Positions 18,786-26,868 of a DNA stretch of 39,339 nucleotides are shown here, piece after piece. Source of the stretch: Verrucomicrobiaceae bacterium (lineage in GTDB: Bacteria; Verrucomicrobiota; Verrucomicrobiia; Chthoniobacterales; JAATET01); assembly GCA_027488755.1 (NCBI GenBank), contig JAIYAZ010000098.1:1-39339 (forward strand), read 5' to 3'. The position numbers were made by a program, and so were the translations under genes. Under the pieces are notes generated by a model that was not told where the DNA came from, ran no database searches, and saw nothing but the letters and a program-made list of their open reading frames with translations. Each line of letters starts with the position of its first letter. Position 1 is the stretch's first letter.

Positions 18786-18792
18786 TCGTCCC

Positions 18793-19704
18793 GTGAAGCG
18801 CCACACCCTGCCCGGCTTTGGAATCACGCTCGGATACACCCTCGTGTATCTCACCCTCATCGTGCTCATCCCCCTCGCCGCGCTCTTCCTCAAAACCCAG
18901 TCCGGCGGCTGGCATCACTTCTGGGAAACCATCACCTCCCCCCAGGTCGTCGCCTCCTACAAGGTCAGCTTTGGCATCTCCTTCCTCGCCGCCGCCGTCA
19001 ACGGCGTCCTCGGCGTCCTCGCCGCCTGGGTCCTCGTCCGCTACCGCTTCCCGGGCCGTCGCCTCCTCGACGCCATGGTCGACCTGCCCTTCGCCCTCCC
19101 CACGGCCGTCGCCGGCATCGCCCTCACCACCCTCTTCGCGCCGAACGAATGGATCGGCCAGTTCTTCGCCTACACCCAGCCCCTCGGCGCCTGGGCCAGC
19201 CCCCAAAGCCCCACCGGCGCCTGGCTCGCCACGCAGGACTGGGCCCGCCCCTACCTCGGCCCCACCGGCATCCGCATCGCTTACACCCAGATCGGCATCT
19301 TCATCGCCCTCACCTTCATCGGCCTGCCCTTCGTCGTCCGCACCGTCCAACCCGTCATCCAGGACCTCTCCCTCGACGTCGAGGAAGCCGCCGCCTGCCT
19401 CGGGGCCAGCCGCTGGCAAACCTTCACCCGCGTCGTCCTCCCCGGCCTCCTCCCCGCCATCTTCACCGGCGTCACCCTCGCCTACGGCCGCGCCGTCGGC
19501 GAATACGGCTCCGTCGTCTTCATCTCCGGCAATCTGCCATTCCAAACGCAGATCACCCCCATGCTCATCATCTCCAAACTCGAGGACTACGACTACACCG
19601 GCGCCGCCGGCCTCGGCTTCGTCATGCTCCTCGCCTCCTTTGCCATCCTCCTCGTCAGCAATTTCCTGCAGGCCTGGAACAACCGCCGCAACGGCGTCGC
19701 GTAA
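18793..19704 (+). CDS. cysT: Sulfate ABC transporter permease CysT
   Basis: A 303-residue inner-membrane permease with about six helices. The sulfate-permease signature is clear: LPTAVAGIALTTLF, and the ATPase-coupling loop EEAAACLGASRWQTFTRVVL, then GRAVGEYGSVVFISGNLPF. It forms the channel with CysW. It starts at GTG 18793, 7 bases after the M14-type gene. cysW begins at the base after its stop codon, so the two are translationally linked. Confidence 0.95.
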   Translation: MKRHTLPGFGITLGYTLVYLTLIVLIPLAALFLKTQSGGWHHFWETITSPQVVASYKVSFGISFLAAAVNGVLGVLAAWVLVRYRFPGRRLLDAMVDLPFALPTAVAGIALTTLFAPNEWIGQFFAYTQPLGAWASPQSPTGAWLATQDWARPYLGPTGIRIAYTQIGIFIALTFIGLPFVVRTVQPVIQDLSLDVEEAAACLGASRWQTFTRVVLPGLLPAIFTGVTLAYGRAVGEYGSVVFISGNLPFQTQITPMLIISKLEDYDYTGAAGLGFVMLLASFAILLVSNFLQAWNNRRNGVA

Positions 19705-20595
19705 ATGGCCGGCTCCGCCTCCAGTTTTCCCGTCCGCGCCCGCGTCGACGCCCCCGCCGCCGCCACCAGCGACCCGCTCTTCGTGCGCGTCCTCCTCATC
19801 AGCATCGTCTTCGTCGTCTTCACGATATTCTTCGTCCTGCCCCTCGTCGTCGTGCTCAAGGAAGCCTTCTCCAAGGGCCTGCCCGCGTTCCTCATGGTCT
19901 TTCAGGACAGCGCGACCGCCCACGCCGTCCAGCTCACCCTCCTCACCGCCGCCATCGTCGTCCCGCTCAACACGATCTTCGGCCTCGCCGCCGCCTGGGC
20001 CGTCACCCGCTTCCACTTCCCCGGCCGGCCCTTCCTCATCAGCCTCATCGACCTCCCGCTCTGGGTCTCCCCCGTCGTCGGCGGTTTGATCTACGTCCTC
20101 GTCTTCGGCGCCCAGGGCTGGTTCGGCCCCTGGCTCCTCGAAAACAACATCCGCGTCATCTTCGCCGTCCCCGGCATCGTCCTCGCCACCACCTTCGTCA
20201 CCTTCCCCTTCGTCGCCCGCGGCCTCATCCCGCTCATGCAGGCCCAGGGATCCAAGGAGGAGGAGGCCGCCCTCAGCCTCGGCGCGAACGGCTGGCAGAT
20301 CTTCTGGCGCATCACCCTGCCCAAAATCAAATGGGGCCTCTTCTACGGCATCATCCTCTGCAACGCCCGCGCCATGGGCGAATTCGGCGCCGTCTCCGTC
20401 GTCTCCGGCCACATCCGCGGCAAGACCAACACGATGCCCCTCCACATCGAAATCCTCTACCAGGAATACCAATTCTCCGCCGCCTTCGCCGTCGCCTTCG
20501 TCCTCTGCGTGCTCGCCATCGTCACCCTCGTCATCAAAACCTACGCCGAATGGCGCGCCGAACAGCAGCTCGCCGAAGCCGCCCGCAGCCACTAA
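19705..20595 (+). CDS. cysW: Sulfate ABC transporter permease CysW
   Basis: A 296-residue partner permease of CysT. The N-terminus is a short Ala/Pro cytoplasmic stretch, followed by about six helices. The family motifs [29 protein letters not shown], the coupling loop [21 protein letters not shown] and [23 protein letters not shown] are all present. The ATG immediately follows the cysT stop. cysA follows after 37 bases that include a short CTCCCA-type repeat (20611-20629). Confidence 0.95.
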   Translation: MAGSASSFPVRARVDAPAAATSDPLFVRVLLISIVFVVFTIFFVLPLVVVLKEAFSKGLPAFLMVFQDSATAHAVQLTLLTAAIVVPLNTIFGLAAAWAVTRFHFPGRPFLISLIDLPLWVSPVVGGLIYVLVFGAQGWFGPWLLENNIRVIFAVPGIVLATTFVTFPFVARGLIPLMQAQGSKEEEAALSLGANGWQIFWRITLPKIKWGLFYGIILCNARAMGEFGAVSVVSGHIRGKTNTMPLHIEILYQEYQFSAAFAVAFVLCVLAIVTLVIKTYAEWRAEQQLAEAARSH

Positions 20596-20632
20596 CCCCG
20601 AGCTCCCCACTCCCAACTCCCATCTCCCAACC

Positions 20633-21379
20633 GTGAGCATCGAAGTCCGCGCCATCACCAAGAAATTCTCCCGCTATCCCGCGCTGGATTCCGTGAGCCT
20701 CAAGGTCGAGACCGGTGAACTCGTCGCCCTCCTCGGCCCCAGCGGCTCGGGCAAAACCACCCTGCTCCGCATCATCGCCGGCCTCGAGTTTCCCGACGAC
20801 GCCAACAGCCGCGTCCTCTTCGACGGCACCGACGTCACCCAACTCTCCGCCTACCGTCGCCACGCCGGCTTCGTCTTCCAGCACTACGCCCTCTTCGGGC
20901 ACATGAACGTCTTCGACAACGTCGCCTTCGGCCTCCGCGTCAAAAAACGCGGCCACCGCCCCGCCGCCGCCGACATCGACCGCCGCGTCCGCGAACTCCT
21001 CGAAGCCGTCCAGCTCGCCGGCTACGAAAAACGCCTCCCCAGCCAGCTCTCCGGCGGTCAACGCCAGCGCGTCGCCTTCGCCCGCGCCCTCGCCGTCGAA
21101 CCCCAGGTCCTCCTTCTCGACGAACCCTTCGGCGCCCTCGACGCCAAGGTCCGCAAGGAACTCCGCCGCTGGCTCCGCGAATTTCAGGACCGCATCAAAC
21201 TCACCACCATCTTCGTCACCCACGACCAGGACGAAGCCTTCGAAGTCGCCGACCGCGTCGTCCTCATCGACAAGGGCATCCTCCAGCAGGTCGGCAGCCC
21301 CGCCGAAGTCCGCGCCCACCCCGCCAACCGCTTCGTCGCCGAGTTCCTCGACCTCCCCCTCCCCACCCCCGCAAGCTGA
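20633..21379 (+). CDS. cysA: Sulfate ABC transporter ATP-binding protein CysA (short form)
   Basis: A 248-residue ATPase driving sulfate import. Walker A GPSGSGKT lies at 35-42, the Q-loop in [10 protein letters not shown], the signature LSGGQRQRV and Walker [13 protein letters not shown] follow, with the H-loop [15 protein letters not shown]. It ends right after the core ([13 protein letters not shown]). CysA proteins are usually about 340-360 residues with a C-terminal TOBE-like regulatory domain, so about 100 residues are absent here. No frameshift remnant is seen beyond the stop, only a simple repeat and the convergent porin gene. The start is GTG 20633. Confidence 0.93.
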   Translation: MSIEVRAITKKFSRYPALDSVSLKVETGELVALLGPSGSGKTTLLRIIAGLEFPDDANSRVLFDGTDVTQLSAYRRHAGFVFQHYALFGHMNVFDNVAFGLRVKKRGHRPAAADIDRRVRELLEAVQLAGYEKRLPSQLSGGQRQRVAFARALAVEPQVLLLDEPFGALDAKVRKELRRWLREFQDRIKLTTIFVTHDQDEAFEVADRVVLIDKGILQQVGSPAEVRAHPANRFVAEFLDLPLPTPAS

Positions 21380-21388
21380 CCTTTCCGA

Positions 21389-21420
21389 CCTTTCAGCTTT
21401 TCAGCCTTTCAGCTTTTCAG
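21389..21420. repeat. Two tandem copies of a 16-bp unit
   Basis: CCTTTCAGCTTTTCAG occurs twice head-to-tail (21389-21404 and 21405-21420), continuing into CCTTTTTC. It fills the short gap between the convergent cysA and porin genes. There is no good hairpin. It is probably a local slippage or duplication. Confidence 0.85.
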
Positions 21421-21426
21421 CCTTTT

Positions 21427-22842
21427 TCAAAAGTTCACCTCCATGTGGAGGCCGAAGATGTTCGCATTGCCGATCACGCCCGTGCCGCTCGGGCGAATGA
21501 TGTATTGCCAGAACGGCTGCACGCTCGCGAACTTCGTGAGCTGCACGCGGTAGTCCGCCTCGATAACGCCCTCGTAGGTCTGCCGCACCATCTTGCCCGC
21601 CTCCTCCTCGGCGTTGATCTTGTTGATGCTGTAGTTGCCCAGGCCAAAGGCCACGCCGAGCTGGTCATTGTCCCGCGTCGGAATCAGCCCCTTGTAGACC
21701 AGGCCGGTGTGAAAATAGAACGGCATCGCGTTGTCGTAGGCCGGCGCAAGGTTGAAAAAGCTGAACGCGTAAAGCCCCTGCTCATTCCGCTTCTCCGGGG
21801 CCGCCGTCGAAACCGGCGCCTGGAAATTCTTGCCGTCCCCCGCCCCCTTCGCGAGCGGCGCCGGCTGCTCCTTCGCCGCCGTCGGCTCGCGGAAAAGCAT
21901 CTGGTCCGCCTGCGCGTAAACGTCGACCTTCTGGTCGTAGGTCTCGCCGTAGAACGACTTGTTCTCCAGCCCCCAGTAGATCATGCCCACCGCGAATTTA
22001 CCCGGCAGCTTCGCCGGACCGATCTTCGGCGTCACGCCCGTCTCGCCAAGGAAATACAGGCCGTTCGCCTCGGGATCGGGGCCGTATCCGGCCAGGTCGA
22101 GGCCGTGGTTGAACCGCACCGTCGCCTCGGGGATGGCCATGTAGAGGCCCGCCATCGCGTAATGCCAGTCCACCGGCTTCACCTTCACGTAGCCGCCCCA
22201 CGCCGCATAGCTGCTGCTCCACGGAAACCCGTTCACCCCGCCGATGCCCTTGGTCGTGCCGATCGCGTTGTTCGTAAACAGCTTCGAATCCGGCTGGTCG
22301 GCAAAAAACTCGTAGGGATTCTGCCAGCCGCCCGAAATCGTCAGCAGGTTCTTCACGCCCAGCAGCTCCGGCGTGACGTAGGTCAAATAGAACGGCATCA
22401 GCCGCCAGCCCTGGCCGCTCTGGTAGCGCGACGGTTGGAAGGTCGTCGAGGCGCCCACGTAATAGTTCGGATTGCGCCCGTCCCGGTAGCGCACCGCGCC
22501 CTGCGCCGTCAGCCCCTCAATGCCCGCCAACTTCTCGAAGTCGAGCTTGATGCCAAGCGTGATCTCCTCGTCAAACGCCCCGTGCGGCGCGTCCAAACCT
22601 CCGCCGGTCAAACCGTAGAAATTCGCCTTCCACACTCCGTAGGGCGCGATCCCGCGGTCCTCCAGCGTGGTCCGCAGCCCGAACCAGTCGCCCGACGCAT
22701 ACTTGCCGCCAAGCCAGTTTTCGATGAGGCCGGTGTTCGCCGCCGGCGCCGGAGTCGCCGGGCCGGCAAGGGTGACCGAAACCAGCGTGAGCGTCGCGGC
22801 CAGCCCAAGCAGAGAGGCCCGGGAAAGGATGGATGTTTTCAT
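21427..22842 (-). CDS. Carbohydrate porin, OprB family
   Basis: A 471-residue outer-membrane porin. The signal peptide is MKTSILSRASLLGLAATLTL through VTLAGPA. The OprB signature follows (GDWFGLRTTLEDRGI, then APYGVWKANFYGLTGGG), with repeated aromatic beta-strand patterns and a final C-terminal Phe (HMEVNF) expected for BAM-dependent insertion. OprB porins pass sugars, and some relatives pass other small solutes. It stands alone between pnp and the convergent sulfate operon. The start ATG is preceded by a small dyad (GGATC ... GATCC) and a short leader reading frame with a strong ribosome-binding site. Confidence 0.9.
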   Translation of the reverse strand: MKTSILSRASLLGLAATLTLVSVTLAGPATPAPAANTGLIENWLGGKYASGDWFGLRTTLEDRGIAPYGVWKANFYGLTGGGLDAPHGAFDEEITLGIKLDFEKLAGIEGLTAQGAVRYRDGRNPNYYVGASTTFQPSRYQSGQGWRLMPFYLTYVTPELLGVKNLLTISGGWQNPYEFFADQPDSKLFTNNAIGTTKGIGGVNGFPWSSSYAAWGGYVKVKPVDWHYAMAGLYMAIPEATVRFNHGLDLAGYGPDPEANGLYFLGETGVTPKIGPAKLPGKFAVGMIYWGLENKSFYGETYDQKVDVYAQADQMLFREPTAAKEQPAPLAKGAGDGKNFQAPVSTAAPEKRNEQGLYAFSFFNLAPAYDNAMPFYFHTGLVYKGLIPTRDNDQLGVAFGLGNYSINKINAEEEAGKMVRQTYEGVIEADYRVQLTKFASVQPFWQYIIRPSGTGVIGNANIFGLHMEVNF

Positions 22843-22857
22843 GGATCGACGCTGATC

Positions 22858-22899
22858 CTACCGCCCCTCCCGCCAAAAAGCGGCTGCGATCTCTGCCAT
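22858..22899 (-). CDS. Possible 13-residue leader peptide upstream of the porin
   Basis: A 13-codon frame (MAEIAAAFWREGR) begins 7 bases after GGAGGT (22912-22907 on the minus strand), one of the best Shine-Dalgarno sequences in the window. It ends 15 bases before the porin ATG. In a window where most genes have no such site, this may be a translated leader coupled to the porin. It could equally be chance; the peptide has no recognised attenuator pattern. Confidence 0.25.
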   Translation of the reverse strand: MAEIAAAFWREGR

Positions 22900-22920
22900 G
22901 TTTTTGACCTCCGTCATGGC

Positions 22921-22954
22921 AAAAAAGAGCCGGCCCCCACGCGAGGGCCGGCTC
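22921..22954 (-). terminator. Intrinsic terminator of pnp
   Basis: On the minus strand GAGCCGGCCC pairs perfectly with GGGCCGGCTC (22954-22945 with 22936-22927) around an 8-base loop, followed by TTTTTT (22926-22921). It lies 25 bases past the pnp stop. The opposite side also has a T-run after four bases, so it could work in both directions. Confidence 0.87.
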
Positions 22955-22979
22955 ATGATTTTTTCGGACTCGGGCGAGC

Positions 22980-25121
22980 TTAGACCGCGGCGGCTTCCGC
23001 CGGCGCGCCGTTGGCCTCGTCGCGATCCTTCATCGCCGCCTTGCGGCTCAGCTTCACGCGGCCCTTGTCGTCGATGCCGATGCACTTCACCCAGACGGAG
23101 TCGCCCACGCGCACCACGTCCTCGACCTTGTTCACGCGGAAGTCGGCGAGTTCGGAGATGTGCACGAGACCATCCTTGCCGGGCAGGACTTCGACAAACG
23201 CGCCGAATTCCTTGATCGAAACGACCGTGCCCTGGAAGAGCTCACCGGGGGTGATCTCCTTGGTCATGCCGTTGATGATCTGCTTGGCGCGGGCGAGGGC
23301 ATCGCCGTTGTTCGAGTAAATGTGCACGGAGCCGTCGTCCTCGATGTTAATCTCGGCGCCGGTCTCGGCCACGATGCCCTTGATGGTCTTGCCACCAGGC
23401 CCGATGAGCAGGCCGATCTTGTCGGGGTTGATCTTGATCGTCTCGATGCGCGGCGCGTAGGGGCTCATCTCCGTGCGCGGGGCGGCCAGCACGGCCTCCA
23501 TCACGTCGAGAACCTTCTGGCGGTCATCGCGGGTGCGGTAGATCGCCTCCTCCATGAGCTTCAGCGAAATGCCGGGCAGCTTCAGGTCGAGCTGGAAACC
23601 GGTCACACCCGCGCGGGTGCCGCAGAGCTTCCAGTCCATGTCGCCGAAGTGATCCTCGCTGCCGATGATGTCGGTCAGCAGCGTGTAGCGGGCGAGTTGC
23701 TCACCGTTGAACTCGGTCACCAGGCCGCAGGAAATGCCCGCGACGGGCGTCTTGATCGGCACGCCCGCGTCCATGAGGGCAAGCACGCCGCCGCACACGC
23801 TGGCCATCGAGGTCGAGCCGTTGGACTCCATCACCTCGCTGCTCACGCGCATCGCGTAGGGGAACTCGTTCACCGGCGGGATCACCGCCAGGATCGAGCG
23901 CTCGGCCAGCGCGCCGTGGCCGATTTCGCGGCGGCCCGGGCTGCCGGTGCGGCCGGTTTCGCCCACCGAGAAGGGCGGGAAGTTGTAGTGCAGAATGAAG
24001 CGCTTGGTCGTCTCACCGCCGGTGTAACCATCGAGATCCTGGGCCTCGTCCGCCGGGGCCAGCGTCGCGAGGCAAAGCGCCTGCGTCTCACCGCGCTGGA
24101 AGAGCGCGCTGCCGTGGCTGCGGGGCAGCAGGCCGGTCTCGCCGCTGAGCGGGCGGATCGTCTTCGTGTCGCGACCGTCGCAACGCACGCCCTTGTCGAG
24201 GATGCTGATGCGGAAGGCCTTCTTCTGGAGATAGTCAAACGCCTGGCTGATCTCGAACTTCGTGGCGTTCGGGAACTTCTCGAGGATGGCGGCGGAAACC
24301 TCATCCTTCAGCGCGCCGACCGCCTTCTGGCGGGCCACCTTGCTGGGCGTGTAGATCGCGGCCTCAATGCGGTCGCCGGCCACGGCGTAGGCGACTTCCA
24401 TGAGTTCGTCGGCCACAACAAACAGCGGAGCCTGGCGCTTTTCCTTGCCCGCGGCGGCGGCAAGTTCCTTCTGCGCGGCCACGAGCTTGGCGACTTCGGC
24501 CTGCGCAAAATGCAGCGCGGCCACGAACTGCTCCTCGGGGAGCTCCAGGGCCTCGCCCTCGATCATGATGACGTCGGTTTCATTGCCGACGTAAACCAGG
24601 TTCAGGTCGCTCTCCACGCGCTGGCTGTGCGTGGGGTTCGCGATGAACTCGCCATGCACCCGCGCAACGCGCACGGCCCCGACCGGACCCGCGAACGGGA
24701 TGTCGGAGACGGCCAGCGCGGCGCTCGCGCCGTTGATGAAAAGAATGTCGGGGTCAATCTCGCCGTCCGCGGAGAGCAGCACGCCGATGATCTGCGTGTC
24801 GTAGAGGTAACCCTTCGGGAAGAGCGGACGCAGCGGGCGGTCCGTCATGCGGCAGGTGAGGATCTCCTTCTCGGAGGGCCGACCCTCGCGCTTGAAGTAG
24901 CCGCCGGGGAACTTGCCCACGGCCGCGGCCTTTTCGCGGTAATCCACGGTGAGGGGGAAGAAGTCCTGGCCTTCCTTGACGGTGGTCGCGGAGACGGCGG
25001 AGATGAGGACGATCGTCTCGCCGGAGCGGACGGTCACGGCGCCATCGGCGAGGCGGGCGAGTTTGCCGGTTTCAATAACGATGGGAGTCTGCCCGGCGTG
25101 GGCGGTAACGGAGTGAGGCAT
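22980..25121 (-). CDS. pnp: Polyribonucleotide nucleotidyltransferase (PNPase)
   Basis: A 713-residue 3'-5' phosphorolytic exoribonuclease, the core of RNA decay. Two RNase PH domains (first about 1-230, second about 310-530) flank a helical linker; the second has the catalytic-region motifs [27 protein letters not shown] and [16 protein letters not shown]-like text. The KH domain with the [10 protein letters not shown] loop and the S1 domain ([18 protein letters not shown]) are both present, so it is full length. It lies downstream of rpsO on the same strand, the conserved rpsO-pnp order, separated by a large hairpin. Confidence 0.97.
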   Translation of the reverse strand: MPHSVTAHAGQTPIVIETGKLARLADGAVTVRSGETIVLISAVSATTVKEGQDFFPLTVDYREKAAAVGKFPGGYFKREGRPSEKEILTCRMTDRPLRPLFPKGYLYDTQIIGVLLSADGEIDPDILFINGASAALAVSDIPFAGPVGAVRVARVHGEFIANPTHSQRVESDLNLVYVGNETDVIMIEGEALELPEEQFVAALHFAQAEVAKLVAAQKELAAAAGKEKRQAPLFVVADELMEVAYAVAGDRIEAAIYTPSKVARQKAVGALKDEVSAAILEKFPNATKFEISQAFDYLQKKAFRISILDKGVRCDGRDTKTIRPLSGETGLLPRSHGSALFQRGETQALCLATLAPADEAQDLDGYTGGETTKRFILHYNFPPFSVGETGRTGSPGRREIGHGALAERSILAVIPPVNEFPYAMRVSSEVMESNGSTSMASVCGGVLALMDAGVPIKTPVAGISCGLVTEFNGEQLARYTLLTDIIGSEDHFGDMDWKLCGTRAGVTGFQLDLKLPGISLKLMEEAIYRTRDDRQKVLDVMEAVLAAPRTEMSPYAPRIETIKINPDKIGLLIGPGGKTIKGIVAETGAEINIEDDGSVHIYSNNGDALARAKQIINGMTKEITPGELFQGTVVSIKEFGAFVEVLPGKDGLVHISELADFRVNKVEDVVRVGDSVWVKCIGIDDKGRVKLSRKAAMKDRDEANGAPAEAAAV

Positions 25122-25199
25122 GGTGTCTATCGGGTATTTCGTTGGCAGCGCCGGGATTTGCTCCGGGGGTGGCGCCGCGCGGGTGGTGGTTGGGGTTTA

Positions 25200-25247
25200 A
25201 TGCCAGAAAGCCCCAGCGATGGCGCCGGGGCTTTCAAAAACTGGCAT
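25200..25247 (-). promoter_or_regulatory. rpsO-pnp intergenic hairpin (attenuator or processing site)
   Basis: A nested dyad: GAAAGCCCC (25206-25214) pairs with GGGGCTTTC (25227-25235), and outside it ATGCCAG (25200-25206) pairs with CTGGCAT (25241-25247), leaving a short A-bulge on one side. It lies between the rpsO stop and the pnp start. No T-tract follows in the direction of transcription, so an RNase III-type processing stem, as known between rpsO and pnp in E. coli, fits better than a simple terminator. Confidence 0.55.
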
Positions 25248-25261
25248 CGGGTGGCTCCGCG

Positions 25262-25522
25262 TTACTTGCGGAGGTCGAGCTTCTCAAGCACCGCCTGGTA
25301 GCGGTCCGAAGCGGTGCGCTTCAGATAGTCAAGAAGGCTGCGGCGCTGGGCGACCAGCTTGAGCAGGCCGCGGCGGGACGAGTGGTCCTTCGCGTGGCCC
25401 TTGAGGTGCTCGGTGAGTTCGAGGATGCGCTTCGTGAGCAGCGCAATCTGCACATCGGCGCTGCCGGTGTCTTTATCGTGGAGGCGCAGCGTGGCGACCT
25501 CGGAGGCTTCAATCTTTCCCAT
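25262..25522 (-). CDS. rpsO: 30S ribosomal protein S15
   Basis: An 86-residue S15, the primary 16S rRNA-binding protein of the platform. Family landmarks: [40 protein letters not shown] and [20 protein letters not shown]. It is close to the usual 88-89 residues. First gene of the rpsO-pnp operon, with a predicted promoter 24 bases upstream. Confidence 0.97.
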   Translation of the reverse strand: MGKIEASEVATLRLHDKDTGSADVQIALLTKRILELTEHLKGHAKDHSSRRGLLKLVAQRRSLLDYLKRTASDRYQAVLEKLDLRK

Positions 25523-25545
25523 GGCTTAAATCTTGGTAGTCCGAA

Positions 25546-25574
25546 AGAATGTCACGTCAGCGAATGCGAGGCAA
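25546..25574 (-). promoter_or_regulatory. Predicted promoter of rpsO-pnp
   Basis: On the minus strand TTGCCT (25574-25569) and CATTCT (25551-25546) are 17 bases apart, upstream of the rpsO ATG at 25522. A 7-bp dyad GATTTCC/GGAAATC (25579-25585 and 25594-25600) lies immediately upstream of the -35 and may be a regulatory site. Hexamer matches are moderate. Confidence 0.38.
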
Positions 25575-25686
25575 GGAAGATTTCCCGGAGGCCGGAAATC
25601 GACAAAATTCCTCCTCTTTCCCTCCCCGCAACGCAAGCAGGGTTTGAATCCCCCGCCTCCTTCCGCTTGCTTGGAGGCTCCCCCTT

Positions 25687-26838
25687 ATGAAGCACCTCCG
25701 TCTTGGCCTGATCGGCGCCGGTTCCATGGGCTCGGCCCACGTTCGTCCCATCATTGAGGGCCGCGTGCCCCGGACCACGCTGACCGCGGTCTGCGACCCG
25801 ACCGCGGATCTGGCCGCGTTTTCCCCCGCAAAGACTTTTCGGCGGAGCGACGCATTGATTCATTCCGGCGAGGTCGATGCCGTCCTCATCGCCACCCCGC
25901 ACTACGCCCACACGACGATCGGCATTGCCGCCCTCCGTGCCGGCCTCCACGTGCTCGTCGAAAAACCCATTTCGGTGCACAAGGCGGACGCCCGGAAGCT
26001 CCTCGCGGCGCACACCAACGAGCGGCAGGTCTTTGCGGCCATGTTTAACCAGCGCACGAACCCGGCGTTCCGCAAACTGCGCGAACTCATCCGCGCGGGA
26101 GAATTCGGGGCAATCCGCCGCATCAACTGGATCATCACGAATTGGTTCCGCACCCAGGCCTACTACGATTCGGGCGGCTGGCGCGCCACCTGGGCCGGCG
26201 AAGGCGGCGGCGTTCTCCTCAACCAATGCCCGCACAACCTCGACCTCCTCCATTGGCTCTTCGGCCCGCCCGTCGTCGTGCAGGCGCACTGCCGCTACGG
26301 CCGTTACCACACCATCGAGGTGGAGGACGACGTGACCGCCTATCTCGAGTATCCCAACGGCGCGACCGGCGTGTTCATCACCTCCACGGGCGAGGCCCCG
26401 GGCACGAACCGCCTCGAGATCGCCGCGGACCGCGGCCGCATCGTGCTGGAAAACGACCGCATTCATTGGGATCGCACCGAAGTGCCCGTCGCGGAGTATT
26501 GCCGGGAAAGCTCCGAGCGCTGGGTGCCCCCGCCCACCTGGTCCGTGGAGGTGCCCGTGTCCGGCACCGGCGAAGCCCACCTCGGCATCCTGAAAAACTT
26601 CGTCGCCGCCATTCTCGACGGCGAACCCCTCATCGCCCCCGCCGCCGAAGGGCTTCACTCGGTCGAACTCGCCAACGCGATGCTCTACTCCTCCCACCTC
26701 GGCAAGCCCGTCCCGCTCCCGCTCAACGCGTCCGCCTACGCCCGCTTCCTCCGGGGGAAAATCGCCGCTTCCAAACCCACCCGAAAACCCGCGAAACCTT
26801 CCGTCCCGGTCGACATGTCGGCCTCCTTCGGCCGATAA
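25687..26838 (+). CDS. Gfo/Idh/MocA family oxidoreductase (first)
   Basis: A 383-residue NAD(P)-dependent sugar or cyclitol dehydrogenase. The Rossmann motif GLIGAGSMG lies at 8-16, the catalytic-site motif EKP at 92-94 (VEKPISVHKADA), and the conserved His/Asp-type region GGGVLLNQCPHNLDLLHWLFG in the C-terminal domain. Substrates in this family include inositols, glucose derivatives and other sugars; none can be assigned here. A GGAGG sequence (25673-25677) 9 bases before the ATG makes it one of the few genes with a clear ribosome-binding site. It leads a five-gene plus-strand catabolic block. The upstream region has nested dyads GCAAGC/GCTTGC and GCCTCC/GGAGGC that could be operator sites. 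Confidence 0.92.
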   Translation: MKHLRLGLIGAGSMGSAHVRPIIEGRVPRTTLTAVCDPTADLAAFSPAKTFRRSDALIHSGEVDAVLIATPHYAHTTIGIAALRAGLHVLVEKPISVHKADARKLLAAHTNERQVFAAMFNQRTNPAFRKLRELIRAGEFGAIRRINWIITNWFRTQAYYDSGGWRATWAGEGGGVLLNQCPHNLDLLHWLFGPPVVVQAHCRYGRYHTIEVEDDVTAYLEYPNGATGVFITSTGEAPGTNRLEIAADRGRIVLENDRIHWDRTEVPVAEYCRESSERWVPPPTWSVEVPVSGTGEAHLGILKNFVAAILDGEPLIAPAAEGLHSVELANAMLYSSHLGKPVPLPLNASAYARFLRGKIAASKPTRKPAKPSVPVDMSASFGR

Positions 26839-26868
26839 CCGCCCACACTCCCCAAGATTTTCCGCTCC

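Noticed and set aside
23160-25301. A 713-codon plus-strand frame opposite pnp
   Set aside because: It is the mirror of the PNPase gene, with no family motifs and Arg/His/Leu-rich composition; the equal length is coincidental.
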